64,000 nt of DNA from Cheilinus undulatus (Eukaryota; Chordata; Actinopteri; Labriformes; Labridae), in NCBI RefSeq assembly GCF_018320785.1, contig NC_054872.1, forward strand, positions 25,130,769 through 25,194,768. The letters run 5' to 3'. The position numbers and the translations under genes were made by a program. The notes beneath the pieces are model-generated. The model saw only the letters and a list, made by a program, of their open reading frames with translations, was not told where the DNA came from and searched no databases. Below, one piece after another: positions 12,256-24,100 of this stretch (position 1 is the stretch's first letter; each line of letters starts with the position of its first letter).

Positions 12256-14840
12256 AATGACACAAAATAACAGAGTCGATGTGAAGGGGAGGATTTAAAG
12301 AGACCCATACTCAGTCAGTGTGGAGTATTATCAACACCAACATGAAACAGAAGCGGTGAAATCCTTCTCTGAAGTCAAAGTTGTGCTCGCAGGAGTTCAA
12401 GTAGTGCAACGAACTCCATAAAGGACAGATCACGTGCGTCTATACGCACCAATAACACAGGAAACATCTTTAAAAGTCAGATTTTTTCGCAATCTTGATT
12501 AATAGAATAAATATGGCCGTGTTGTGTCAAAAATTAAAGTGTTGTCGAAACGAAATTTTGGATGTGACTTTTTAAAATGTTAAAGAAAATACTGTTAAAG
12601 CCTATTAAGAGTGCTGGTGCACTTCAGAAAAAAAATGAAGCATGAGAAAACATGCCATGATAACAAACATGTCTGCTGTTTAACCATGTTTGAGTGTTCA
12701 TTTTGGCATCTTTTCTAAACTTACATTGAGTCTTAGTCACATCTTAGTTATTTTTTCTCTTGAAAGTATGAGTTTAGTTTTAGACTCAAAAACATTTCAG
12801 TCAAAACAGTTGCTCTCTTTGAATTAACCACATTTTAGCATAAAAATGTAAAACCCTCAGACTGATGCTCTGACAACACTTAAATCTCTTTAGAATATAC
12901 TGAACAAAGTACTGGCACACCTTGAATGCTCTCTTCCCAGTCTCTCCGTGTGGAGATGTCATGGATGTCAAACAGTCCAGCTCACTAATACACACTGTGA
13001 AAACGAACACGAGGGCCAATGTTAAATCGTTTAGTGGCATCTTTCACAGCTTTTTGATTTAAGGGGCTCAATTCAAAACTTCATATTGGCACTAGGTTGA
13101 CAACATGCTCATAACTCAAATATTGTAATGGAGGATAAAATTATGCCAACAGAAATCTAGTGAAAGTAGCTGTGCTGACTATCCAGAAAATGTTGGCTCA
13201 ACCTTTATGTTCACTTGGTATTTATCTTACATCATTTATGAACTCATTATAATGTTATCAAAAGTGCAGCCAGAACTTCACTATTTGACATTGATCAAGT
13301 TGGACTTTTATACAGTGTATTTTTGTCTCCTTGACGAAGACCTAGCCTACTTTTCGTCAGACTTTTTATCATCAAAGATCTATATAGAGCTGGTCTTCCT
13401 CTCAAAAAGATAGTCCACTAACATTTTTAGTCTGAGATAAGTCGATGGAGTTGCAGATACACTATAAGTAAGCATAAGTTTAACCTATTATGGCCAGTTT
13501 GGAGGTCAGTGCCATGCAGACTGTTTGTTCATTTGGCAGAAAACTTCTTACATTTAAAGTAGAGCCTTTGTCTTACAATAACTTGTGCATGAAGTCCTTA
13601 CCTTAGGCAACTCACTGATAAATCTCAGTCTGTGATAAAATAGAGAGGATGATTATCCCTCTATAAATGTTTCATTGAGGGTCACAGAAGGAAAAACAAC
13701 AAATACCTCACTGTAAAAAGCCCGCTTGTTAAAGGTTGAGTGAACAGAATAGAAGTATGAAGTATAGGGCGCACTTTTGTTAAGTTAAATATAGTTTATA
13801 AAACATGTTACACTGAGCTTATCAAATTAAGGCATATACCAAGTAAACATATAGGTTGAATTTCAGAAAACATTTTCTGGTGGCTCAGGTGAAATAGTTT
13901 ACAACCACTTTAGTCAGGCCAACTATACTAAATATTTAAACTGGAAAAATATGCCAAGTCAACTTTTTTTTTAAAACTATGAGCATGTTATGTTAACTTA
14001 GTGGCAACATGAGGTATTAATGTGGGCTCCTGAGAAACTTGTTTTTACGTTGAGCCCCCAAATTCGTTTTTATGTTCGTTTAGTGTTAAAACTTTTACAA
14101 GCAATTATAAAAATGATTGTAGTTCTGATTTGCATTACGCTTATTAACAAATCATAAATAAAACTGAATTTTTTTTTAAATCCAAAATAAAACACCGTAG
14201 AAGTTAAAAATAAAATGTGCGTCCTTCGGCATAAATCAAATGGATTACATCTTTAAAATCATGATTTTAAATGCAGAGCTAAATAGTCAAATCAGCAAAC
14301 CGTTCAAAAGTTCTAGGGAGTTTTCAACAAATTTAGGAATTTACATTTGAAAATGTCCGAGACTGGGTTGAAGATTACGCACAGTTTAGATGATCGGAGA
14401 GCAGGGCCACAGGGCAGAAAATACGCACGAGAAAAAAACAGTCTAACGAACAAAAATGCTTTTTTCTTTTTAACAACCCAGTTTAAGTGGTGCTGTTTGA
14501 TGGGAAAATATATTAATGAGCTGATAAATGTAAAAAAAGAAAAAAAACAGAGGGTTAAATTTGAATAAAGGTAATTGTATAAAAATGCGCCTGCGCAATT
14601 AACATAGGCCTATGCTAAATTTGAAAAATGCAATAACATCAGTGCAGTTTTGCTGTACTTCTTTAAGATCTCTAAGTGGGAAACCGTTTTCATAATCTGT
14701 GTAAAATAAATCTTTCCTCTGTGTGAAAAGTAAATCACATCATTACACACGCTTGAGGCATTAAAACATTTGCAGGCAGTCAGCATTCAGACATGGCTAC
14801 AATAAGGGCCAGTGGCTGTTACTGTGCTGACACACTCTCA

Positions 14841-14853
14841 CCACTAGATGGCG
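14841..14853 (+). promoter_or_regulatory. CTCF-like motif between hoxa11b and hoxa13b (proximal)
   Basis: CCACTAGATGGCG matches the core CCASYAGRKGGC at every position on the plus strand. Binding is inferred from the motif only. Confidence 0.45.
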
Positions 14854-15918
14854 ATGTGAACTCTTGAAGCTAGATCCTACAGAGCTTCTGGTGTCTGATG
14901 AAGGCCTGCTGGCCTACTTACACCCGTCAGTGAAGGGAACAGTAGTCATGTTTGATTTAACCCCCAAAACACAAAGCTTAAGAACGTTTTTTGAACTTTG
15001 TCTCAAAATAATAAACAAAACTGACGAAAATCATATTGTGTCTCTGAAATATTTATTGTCAAAAACTTTGGCTATTGCAGTCAAAATGGAGAAAAGATAG
15101 TGGCAGGCAGAGAGTATTTACATGTTTAGATATGACAGCACTCTTCTGCACAATCGACCCTGATTGACAGGAAGAAATCGGCCAGACAGGCTCGAGAAAA
15201 AAATCCTTGAGAAGGACATGAAATGCTCAGAGTGTACCCTTGGTAGTGTTTCTTTAAATACTGTCAGATTAATAGAAAGGATATAAGACTGAATTAACCA
15301 AAGCAGGTGCGCGTAGATCCTGTTTTTCAAGCTTTCAGATGGAGGTATGGAGTTTATCTGAAGAATTTACGCACAACCTTTACCAGAAGTGAAGTAGGCT
15401 GACATTTCTGTGTACATAGAACAGCAGTCATAGATCTCTGACAACCCTGAAAGTAAAAAGGACGAGAAAAGGGAGGATTTATATTATTAAAATTCTTATG
15501 GTTAAAGTTTGGCTCTTTGTCAGGATTATCACCAAGAAGTTTAAGTTTATTTGTTACAAGTTGAACGTGGTTCTGGTTCTTCATTTTACGTATATCAACT
15601 TAACTTTGCTGATTGAATTCACTGAAATAAAACCACAGCGTGGCTCTGGATGTCACGTGGCTTTCTTGCAGAATGTCTTATCGTGTGATGAGTATTTAGA
15701 GAAGTCCTTTCAGACTCGCCCTGGTCAAAATGTTGCAAACCATTTCCGTCCTCCTGTCAGCAGGCCGCACCGACTGGTTCCAATTAAAAAGTGAGGAAGG
15801 AAATGTGCAGGTCAAAAAACAGAGCCGCTCTGGCGACTAAAAAGCTTGTTCATATCATGTAATAAATTATCGCACAGTTTTTTGGATGAAGGCACATCCG
15901 TGTCCTGTTTCAGCGTTT

Positions 15919-15931
15919 CCCCCCCCCCCCC
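15919..15931. repeat. C13 homopolymer just after the hoxa13b stop
   Basis: Thirteen C on the plus strand correspond to G13 in the hoxa13b mRNA, beginning four nucleotides after the stop codon (15936-15938). It is a candidate for length polymorphism or sequencing error, but it lies outside the coding region. Confidence 0.85.
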
Positions 15932-15935
15932 ACAG

Positions 15936-16987
15936 CTAACTGGGGGTCTTGAATTTATTGACCACTTTTTTCTCCTTGACACGCCGGTTCTGAAACCAGA
16001 TTGTCACTTGTCTCTCAGTCAGGTTCGTTTGCGCTGATATTCTCCTCCTTTTGTCCTTGGTGATGAATTTATTGGCGGCGTACTCCCTCTCCAACTCCTT
16101 TAGCTGAACCTTAGTGTATGGCACGCGCTTCTTTCTCCCTCGGCGGATAGAGCTGTCGCCTCCGGATATACCGTCTGTGGAGAAGGAAAAAGGTTTACTG
16201 TACTTCATTTTTAAAGAACAATTTGATTTTTAAAAATAGGCACAACTAGAAAATGTAAATTTTTAAAGGGTGGTGTTATATTTGCCTTTACATTGAAACT
16301 GCAAATTCCCATGCAAAATGGGTATTCCTCTCTTTAAAAACCATATAAAATACCTTGCAACGAGGATTTCCACAGAGGGTTTGACTGTGGCTGCTCTTTG
16401 GCGCAGTAAACTTGACCACTCCAGCCATTAGTGATGGCCCAAGGCTGGTAGGGCTCCATGGGCAGCAGAGGCTCGTGTCTGGGCTCAGATGGCGCACTCA
16501 GCGCAGGTACCACCGGCACGTCCAGGTAGCTGGGCTGATAAGGACCAGTGGAATAACCCTGATAAAACGCAAATTCCTTCGCCCTGGTTGAGAACTCCTC
16601 TCCAGAGACGGATGAGTCCATGTATTTCTCGCCATATCCAGAGGGCTGCGCGCACGCCTTGACGCTGCTGTGTGACATCCTGCACGGGTAATAGCTGCTT
16701 CCAAAGTATCCATAAGGCAAAGACGCGTTTGGAGAGCTCTGAGTGGCAGAACATGGGCTGCACTGTTTGCCAGGCTCCCCGATGCCAGACACTGGCACCT
16801 CACTCGCAGTGTAGGTGGTGCTGGGAGCCAGCGAGGTTGGATGTGCTAACAAATTCCTGCACTGGTTTGCTGCGAAATTGCCTCCAGAAAATCCCTCCAT
16901 GTTCTTGCTTCTTTCATCCAGACCGCTGTCGTAGAGGAACATCACCGGTTCGATCCAGTGCGATTGGAGGAGTAATGAAGCGGTCAT
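15936..16987 (-). CDS. hoxa13b: Hoxa13 homeodomain transcription factor
   Basis: Most posterior HoxA transcription factor, nuclear, in vertebrates controlling distal fin/limb and hindgut/genital patterning. Exon 1 is 16354-16987 and exon 2 is 15936-16174 including the stop; the intron is only 179 bp. Donor CAAG|GTATTT and acceptor CTCCACAG|ACGG join in phase 1 to give KSSLQ-D-GISGG. I start at ATG 16985-16987 because MTASLLLQ begins the Hox13A family N-terminus. The frame stays open 38 codons further upstream, but that stretch looks non-coding. The product is 290 residues. The Hox13 N-terminal domain includes [20 protein letters not shown] and the [12 protein letters not shown] block. The homeodomain spans about residues 224-283 with [16 protein letters not shown] intact. 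There are no poly-alanine tracts, unlike mammalian HOXA13. The 'b' copy is inferred from synteny and lack of evx1. Confidence 0.96.
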
Positions 16988-17094
16988 AGCATGCCCTACA
17001 TCGAGGCGAGCAGCCCTTTTTCTAAATTCACTCAACTGAGCAGAGACAGGGACTCCGGCTGAGTAACGATACCAGCACGCCTGAGTGCTGAAAG

Positions 17095-17150
17095 ATCGCA
17101 AGGTTATTGGCCAGGGCTAAGCACGTGATATGCAAAGGAGCTGATAAACG
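17095..17150. promoter_or_regulatory. Probable hoxa13b proximal promoter motifs
   Basis: Upstream of the hoxa13b ATG there is a compact cluster: an inverted CCAAT (ATTGG, 17106-17110), a palindromic E-box CACGTG (17122-17127), an octamer-like ATGCAAAG (17130-17137) and TGATAAACG. Position and density suggest a promoter, but no TATA box is clear and the start site is unknown. Confidence 0.35.
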
Positions 17151-20100
17151 TCTAGACATCAGATAAAGCAGATCGAGCTACATGTTTGTAAAGATACTGA
17201 ACATCATAGGAAACTGAGACACAAGGATCTGCTTTAAAATACGAACTGGTGGCTAAATCTCAAAGTGTTACATTAAATGGAATAGAAATATATCTTCTTA
17301 ACAGTGGCATCGGCAGATGTTTATCTGATGAATTGTATCAACAGGTAGTTAGAAAAATGAAACATTTAGGCAACGTTTAGTAAATGGAACTGATGCGCAA
17401 TTACGCGTGCCATTTTGCTGTCTGAGCAAATCTTTGTTTTTTTTAAGAAGTGTTTATCACTTTTATGTGTGAGGGGGATTTTACTCTTTACTTTTTCTAC
17501 AAGCTAAAGAATAAAAACTCTAAGAAAAAATGAGTGGATATGTTGGTTTAAAGTCATGCTTTGAGCGAGGATTTTACGGGCGTATGGCACAACAAAATTA
17601 TATACAAATTCGCCTACTTTAAATATTTAATAAGCATGTTTTAACTGTATGGTTCAGTTAAATTATCATCACATTGAGTTCCATACAAGGTAACAGTGGA
17701 CACAAGCAAAGGGTGCACAAAATACCTACACATGCCACATTTGCTTGGACTCTTACTCAAAGTGGTTAGACCCGGCTGGAGGCCAAGGTCAAGTTGAAAG
17801 CTGCATTCTAGCCAAATAGAGCCCCTTTAGTCCGGAAACCACCACTGAACGCAGAACAGGACATTTTAACACCTCGTTGAGCTGCTCTTTTTACGCAGAG
17901 TTCTTTAAATGGTATGCGTCTCTTTCTTTAATTGTGTCATACTTTGGAGGTTACTTTAAAAAGGCTCATAATAAGGCCAAACTCAGTATAATTTTAACAT
18001 TGTTGTGATTATTTAAAAAAAAAAAAAAAAAAAAAAGGTGACTTGAGAGAAAAATAAATGCATCAAAGAATATACCAACATGTTTTTGCATTCTGCGTAA
18101 AATGTCTCCACGGGTGGTCCGCTGTTTTTCTAAGCAGAGCTAAAGCAGTGTTACATTTGTGCACGTGGGCATTACATGCGCAAATGTATAACAGCATTGC
18201 TTAAGTCAAACATTTGCGGTTCAATCTGGCACACAAACCTTAAAGACAAAAATGGACACCTAATCGAGCACTGCTGTTAACTAAATGCTGTTTTAACTCG
18301 AAGAGTTGGTTTGCGTTTTACATTTCTGAGGCAGGACCACATACTCAGAGCAGAGTGTACCCTTCCTAAATTTGAGCACCTTTTATTTTTAATAGAGTTT
18401 TCCCACCTTTTGAGGCTGTAAATCTTTATGGGGCAAGTTCAGAGCTGGTAGTCAGAAAGAGAAATAGAGCAGGGAACATTTGAGGAGGAGAGCAAAATGT
18501 TTTATATTATAGGACAGGGTCATGTCGGAATTTAGTTTATATGCGTTGTTATTTTAGACTGGAGATACTGGTAGCTTTTATGGACTCTAGACCCTCACTA
18601 GCAGACTTTATGGATTAAAAATAGTATTTTATAAATACTGGACAAGATTTAGAAAACGTGATTGTCGGTATCGCTATTGAGCACGTTGTCCTCACGTGAA
18701 GAGCAGTTAGCTTGTATCAAACACTTAGCCTTACAGGGGCGCCGTACAACGAGTATTGGGTCATTAAAAATATTAAAATGTGAAAATAGACCTGGTTGAA
18801 TTAGAGGCTTTTATTATTACTATTATTTTAAATTTCTATTAGATAAATGTCCTCAAAACACTCAAAATTACACACTACTACCTTACATCTCCACTCAAGC
18901 ACGGGATAGCTTTTTAATAAGCAGGGAAAATCAGGAAAACAAACAAAACACGGCATGTCGCCATTATTAAAAGATAAAAGGGTGCGGCGCATTAAAATGA
19001 CGTATCTTAAAATATTTATATTAAAACACCAAAAAGGCCTTGATCAATGCACGTTAAAATTCTGCAAATAATGTGCAAATACATAATGAAATAAAGGCAT
19101 ACAAACAAATTCAAAACATTTAAACAATACAATATTAATAAATATAGGCCTGATAAAGTAAGACGTCTTTATGTCGTCAAATCTTTTAATAGACTATTTG
19201 TTTGATTTACGATCTTAATTTTAATGTTTTTGTATGTGTGTTTATAAAATGTGATTTCAGTGGTTTTACTTTGTTACAACACAGCATTCTGCATCATGTC
19301 TTCAATGACAAGTAGGTCTCATCAAATTGCAAATATCCAACATTATTACGCATTGTATGAGTCTCATTTTTCAAAGCAGTTGTAGAAAATGTCCACTTGT
19401 CACATGATTAGAATTTGGGTTAGGAGAGAAACAATAAAAGCAAGCAGTCACCAAAGCTGCTATCGCAGAGGCATTTTTCCTTCTTTTTTAACTGCGCAAC
19501 ATTGTAAGCAGCGTACGTGCACATTTTTGTGTTTGCACATAGACTACTGTAGATGCAAATCATAGTTTTATAGAGATACTTAAATTCAAACTGCACTGCA
19601 GAGAGCTACAACTGTATCGGAGTGGTCTGAGCAGCACACCATGGCAGGTTGTGTTTTCTATGTGTGCCAGTGTGTGCTGGAGGCCCGAGACCAAAGCGCG
19701 GATCTGTTTGCAAGACCTATCAGCTATGACAGCACAGCTCTTAGCCTACAGTGCTTAATGGACTTTTTATGGGTTTGTCTTGTGATCGCATGACCTCTGG
19801 CACCTTGGCCCCTCAGTGGCTCTTGGCAAACTAGATCAGAAACATGCCGCCTTCCTGATCCAGACTAAGTGGGGGTACAACAGGATCTACATCCCAAAAA
19901 TAAAGGGAGGGGGGGGCACGATGGCTGGCCTGAGCATGATGTGAAAGTCCAACTCTTGTTAGCTGTTGAGAAGGAAACATTAAAAAATATTAATAATCTA
20001 AAAAACATTTGAGATGTATTTCCAGCATCATGATGTGATTTGTGTGAATTGATGCAGACTTCTCCTTTTACTGGAAAAGTTAGGTCCATTTTTTTCTCCG

Positions 20101-20640
20101 TCCGATGTCCTGTCACTTCATCTGCTCTAACAGCCAGACTGCTTCTGCACGCGCATCCTTGTTCAGTGTATCGTGACTAAAGATTTAGCACGAGGCCAAC
20201 GAATACATTTGAGAACGATTAAACTAAAGTACTCACAGACATGAAGGATAAATAGTATACACTGAGGGTCCAAATGTACCCCGTTCATCATTTAAAGTCA
20301 CATTTTCTTCTGTTAGTTTCCTCTATGTTCTCACTGATGCTTGGATGCATGCTCACAGCTAAAATAACTCAACTGAAAAAATTAAATGAACTCATCTAAA
20401 ACCTCATGCAGAGTACCTCCTTTTGTATTGAACATTCAAGAGAAAAGACCATTAATGGCCCAAATAAAACAAATCATTAAGAGGACCTGAAATAAATAAA
20501 GGTGCTCCCAGTTAAAAAATAACTAAATAATTAAATAAAAAATCATGTTTTTCAGGATATCACAGGTAACACCCACATTTATCAACAATTGTTCAATTTG
20601 TGGTGAGGTGGTAAAAGAAAGAGAAAATGTAAGACATCAC
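17151..20640. other. hoxa13b-hibadh intergenic region; no evx1
   Basis: About 3.5 kb with no homeobox and no other coding sequence I can support. In gnathostomes with an intact cluster this position holds evx1. It contains a poly(A) run of about 22 at 18014-18035 and a G-rich patch near 19905-19916. A less AT-rich segment at 19757-19870 resembles neither a transposon nor a gene and could be conserved non-coding sequence. Confidence 0.6.
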
Positions 20641-20648
20641 AGTCTATC

Positions 20649-20654
20649 TTTATT
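20649..20654 (-). terminator. Candidate hibadh poly(A) signal
   Basis: Plus-strand TTTATT is AATAAA on the minus strand, about 500 bp after the hibadh stop codon. This would be a 3' UTR of ordinary size. Confidence 0.5.
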
Positions 20655-21151
20655 TCCAAACAGGATATAACACTCATATCCCAAAGTAACATTTCCATGT
20701 CAAGAAAAAAAAACCCCAAGAACAGAAAAACATGAGAAAAGATCAAAAATCAAAGATAAATATGTGGAAACTAAACCACATTTTGCATTGTATGAACCTT
20801 GACAAGCAGAGAGAATGAAATGCCTTCTTAACACCAGATTCCCACCATGCTGTTTAGATCAGTCACTGTTAGAAAATCTTTGAGATTCTCTTTATGTCTT
20901 ATAATTATTTTACTTCTAAAGTTGAAAGGAGTGTAGTTTTTTTTTTTAAATCACACAGGAAATATGATTTCCTATAAGAGAGAAGTGCACACATGATTTT
21001 TCAAGCTGTGAAGGAGCTCTGTAGGCCTCATGTCTTTTACAACCCTAAGTAAAGGAACACTGTCCCCAGGGTGAAGTGCACCCCAACTACTCTATGTTAG
21101 TCCGGTGCAGGGCCAGACCTGGCACAGCTGTGGACGGGGTGGAGGCTGATA

Positions 21152-24100
21152 TTACTGGCCCTCCTCCTCACGCAGGAATTGAAACACGGAGGAGAAATCT
21201 TTAGCACCGTACCCGCGTGCGCACATCATACGGTAGATCTGATGGGCTAAAGAGCCAAGAGGGATTGGAGTCTTTGTGTTTGCGGCTGTGTTTTGTGCAA
21301 GGCCCAGGTCCTAAAAAGAAAAGCAAACATACATTAGAAAAACCAACGGGGCTGAAAATTAAACTCCTAAACCAAAACCACAGGTCCACATACCACAGAG
21401 AATTTTTCTTTATGTTGCTACAATATGGCCTTGATTCCTTTTTAAGAGAGACATAAACCCAAACGTTCACTGCATCATTTCAAGTGGTTTGAGCTAAGAT
21501 AGAAATTTATAACACTGTAACTTAATCCCTGTCAGATGTATGACATGCTGCACAGTAAAACGTCCCTGACTAACTTAGGAGAAATCTTTGAACATACCGC
21601 CTCACAGAAAAAAATATTGTGAAATAAATTTTTCTGATCTCATTATTGTGAGCTTGCTAAAAATTATTTCATCTGTTTTATGTATACAAGACATATTACA
21701 ACTTCCAAATACAATATTTTCATTTAGGTATCTTTATTTCAGATCTTGAATAATACAAAAAAAAACAAGTTTATGTTTATTATGTAAACAATAGAACACT
21801 AACACTTTAATTAGGAAGAATTCAGGAAACATTTGGTGGTTTTATTAAGATGTCTAATGACAGCTTCCTTGTGTCTCAATATGTTCTTTGACATTGGCAT
21901 TGCTGTTAGTTTATGACACTCCAGGCACAAAAATTAAAGCAGCTCAGCTGCTGTTCAGTGGCTTGTCAAATGGTCACCAAGCCAGTCTCTCTTTGAGGTG
22001 TACCCATAGTCATTTTTACCATTGGGCAAAGGTAGGCCTTGTGCACAAAGGAGCCTCAAGATAGCCTTTACAGACTGTAAAAAATAGAAACCTAGATCAA
22101 CCAGGAAACAAGACAAAGAGATGGAGCTGAGGCAGGCCTTTACCCTCCTGACACAGAGCTACAACACACTGCCTTGCATCATATCAGCCATGCTCAGAGA
22201 CACAAACTATTCCAACCATTCTTTTTTATTAATTAGGCTGTAAACACGACCATTTCTGACGTAAAATTCTACATTTTTTAAAAGATTTATTTTTGCGTTT
22301 TTCGTGCCTTTATTCCATAGAGGAGGACAGTGGATAGTCAGAAATGGGAGAGAGTGGGGAGAAACATGCGGCAAACGGCCACAGGCCGGATTCAAACCCG
22401 GGCTGCCTGCGTACATGGGTAGCGCCTTAGACCGCTAGGCCATCCACGTTTTTAGACTGTGTTTGTGACTTACAGTGCTTCTGTAACCAGCTTTAAGTGG
22501 ACACTTGAAAAGCTGCATTGTTTTTTACAACTTCAGCATTTGCTTCATTTTTCAACCAGGGATGTTTCTGCTTGATTAATTATATAGCATACATCTTAAA
22601 TTTGTTTTAATAATTAAGTATTTAGAATATAAATGAGGTACCCAAAAGTTCATAAAATAGCATAAGAATGGAGTCTGATAGCCCAAAAAAAAATCATATA
22701 ATCAAAAAAATTAAACCAAGGTGGATTAAACAATACCAAGTCAAAAAAAAAAACAGTGGATAGGTGTGTTGTGAAATGGCATAAAATATTTTTTTTCAAA
22801 AATCATTATGTTGGCAAAAGAACTGATATTGCACATGTTCTCACAAAGGTTATTTCTGCAAGTTATACCTTGCCTTCAGACATGTTAAACTTTAGAGGTG
22901 TAGAAACGTTTTATAATGTCAGTGTCAAGTCATGCTCAGATGTAACTCACAAAAGTCACAGAGGTACTCTGGTGACCACTCAACAGTTAGAGTCACTCTG
23001 ATGACCACTGAACAGTCACAGTGTCACTCTGATGACCACTCAACAGCCACAGTGTCACTCTGATGACCACTCAACAGTCCCAGAGTCACTCTGATGACCA
23101 CTCAACAGTCACAGAGGTACTCTGATGACCACTCAACAGTCACAGAGATACTCTGATAATTACTCATTCAGAGTCACTCTTGTTCCATTCTGGAACCTGC
23201 GCCTCTGAAAGTGCAAAGTTTGGTGTTTCTTAATTTTTTCAATTTTTGCTCTTTTTTTCCATATTTTTGTCATGTTTTGTCAGCTGCTGATGGAGGTTTC
23301 TGCTGGGAGAAGAGTTTATTCAAGAGAGGAGCTTCTTTCATTGAGACAGAGCAAATCTGGACAACAAAATCCAATTCAAATGGATATCTTGAGGCGTTTT
23401 CGTGGTTGCCGTGCTGCTGCAAAGGTGAAGACTAGGAAATGGAGATTTAAGCCCTTTCTTCCATCAGTCATTAGGGGAAATGTCAACTCTGCCCAACAAA
23501 AGCAACGAGCTGGAGACACTGGTGAAGACTGACAAAACATATCCTGAATGCATTCTCCTGTTCTTTACTGAAACCTGGTTGAATCAAAACAACTCGGACT
23601 CAACTATGGATCTACCTGGCTTCACTCTCATAAGGTCAGACAGAGATACTAAAGCTAGTGGCAAGAAGAAAGGAGGGGGTCTGGCTTTATTTGTTAACCA
23701 GAGATGGTGTAACTCTTCACACATAACTGTCAAGGAGAAGTTGTGTTGTCCAGATATTGAACTGTTGGCAGTTGCCCTTCGGCCATATTATGTTCCAAGG
23801 GAGTTCAGTCATATCATAACAATACTTGTATACATTCCACCCAAGGCAACTGATTTGGTTCTGTGTGATGTTTTGCATGATACTGTTGCTAGGATACAGA
23901 CTCAACATCCTGAGGCACTTGTAATAATATCAGGAGACTTCAGCCATGTCAGCCTCTCCTCTCACCTGACTGGATTTTCACAGTTTGTTAACTGCCCTAC
24001 CAGAGAAAACAAAACCCTAGACCTGCTGTATGCCAATGTCAAAGAAGCTTACAGAGCTACTGCCTTACCACCACTGGGCAGGTCAGATCATAACTTGGTT

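Larger units (their letters stand above)
10691..15900. other. hoxa13b-hoxa11b intergenic region, gene-free part
   Basis: AT-rich and mostly unique-looking sequence without a recognisable gene. It includes two CTCF-like motifs (12242-12255 and 14841-14853, listed separately). Several TTTATT sequences (for example near 15050 and 15546) would be AATAAA on the minus strand and could end the hoxa13b transcript; I cannot choose among them. I see no transposon. Confidence 0.5.

Noticed and set aside
12801-13040. 79-codon minus-strand ORF with a signal-peptide-like start (LTLALVFVFTVCIS)
   Set aside because: The hydrophobic stretch is suggestive, but there is no homology I recognise, no convincing partner exon and no promoter context. 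Such ORFs occur by chance in AT-rich DNA.
14864-15100. 78-codon plus-strand ORF between hoxa11b and hoxa13b
   Set aside because: It begins at a non-ATG codon and has no recognisable domain or splice partner. The interval is conserved as gene-free in other HoxA clusters.
19810-19825. CTCF-like GGCCCCTCAGTGG downstream of hoxa13b promoter region
   Set aside because: Two mismatches fall inside the invariant core, so it is too weak to list as a site.
22270-22448. Functional tRNA gene
   Set aside because: A and B boxes are present, but the acceptor stem is not completed and a SINE body and tail follow. It is a tRNA-derived SINE.
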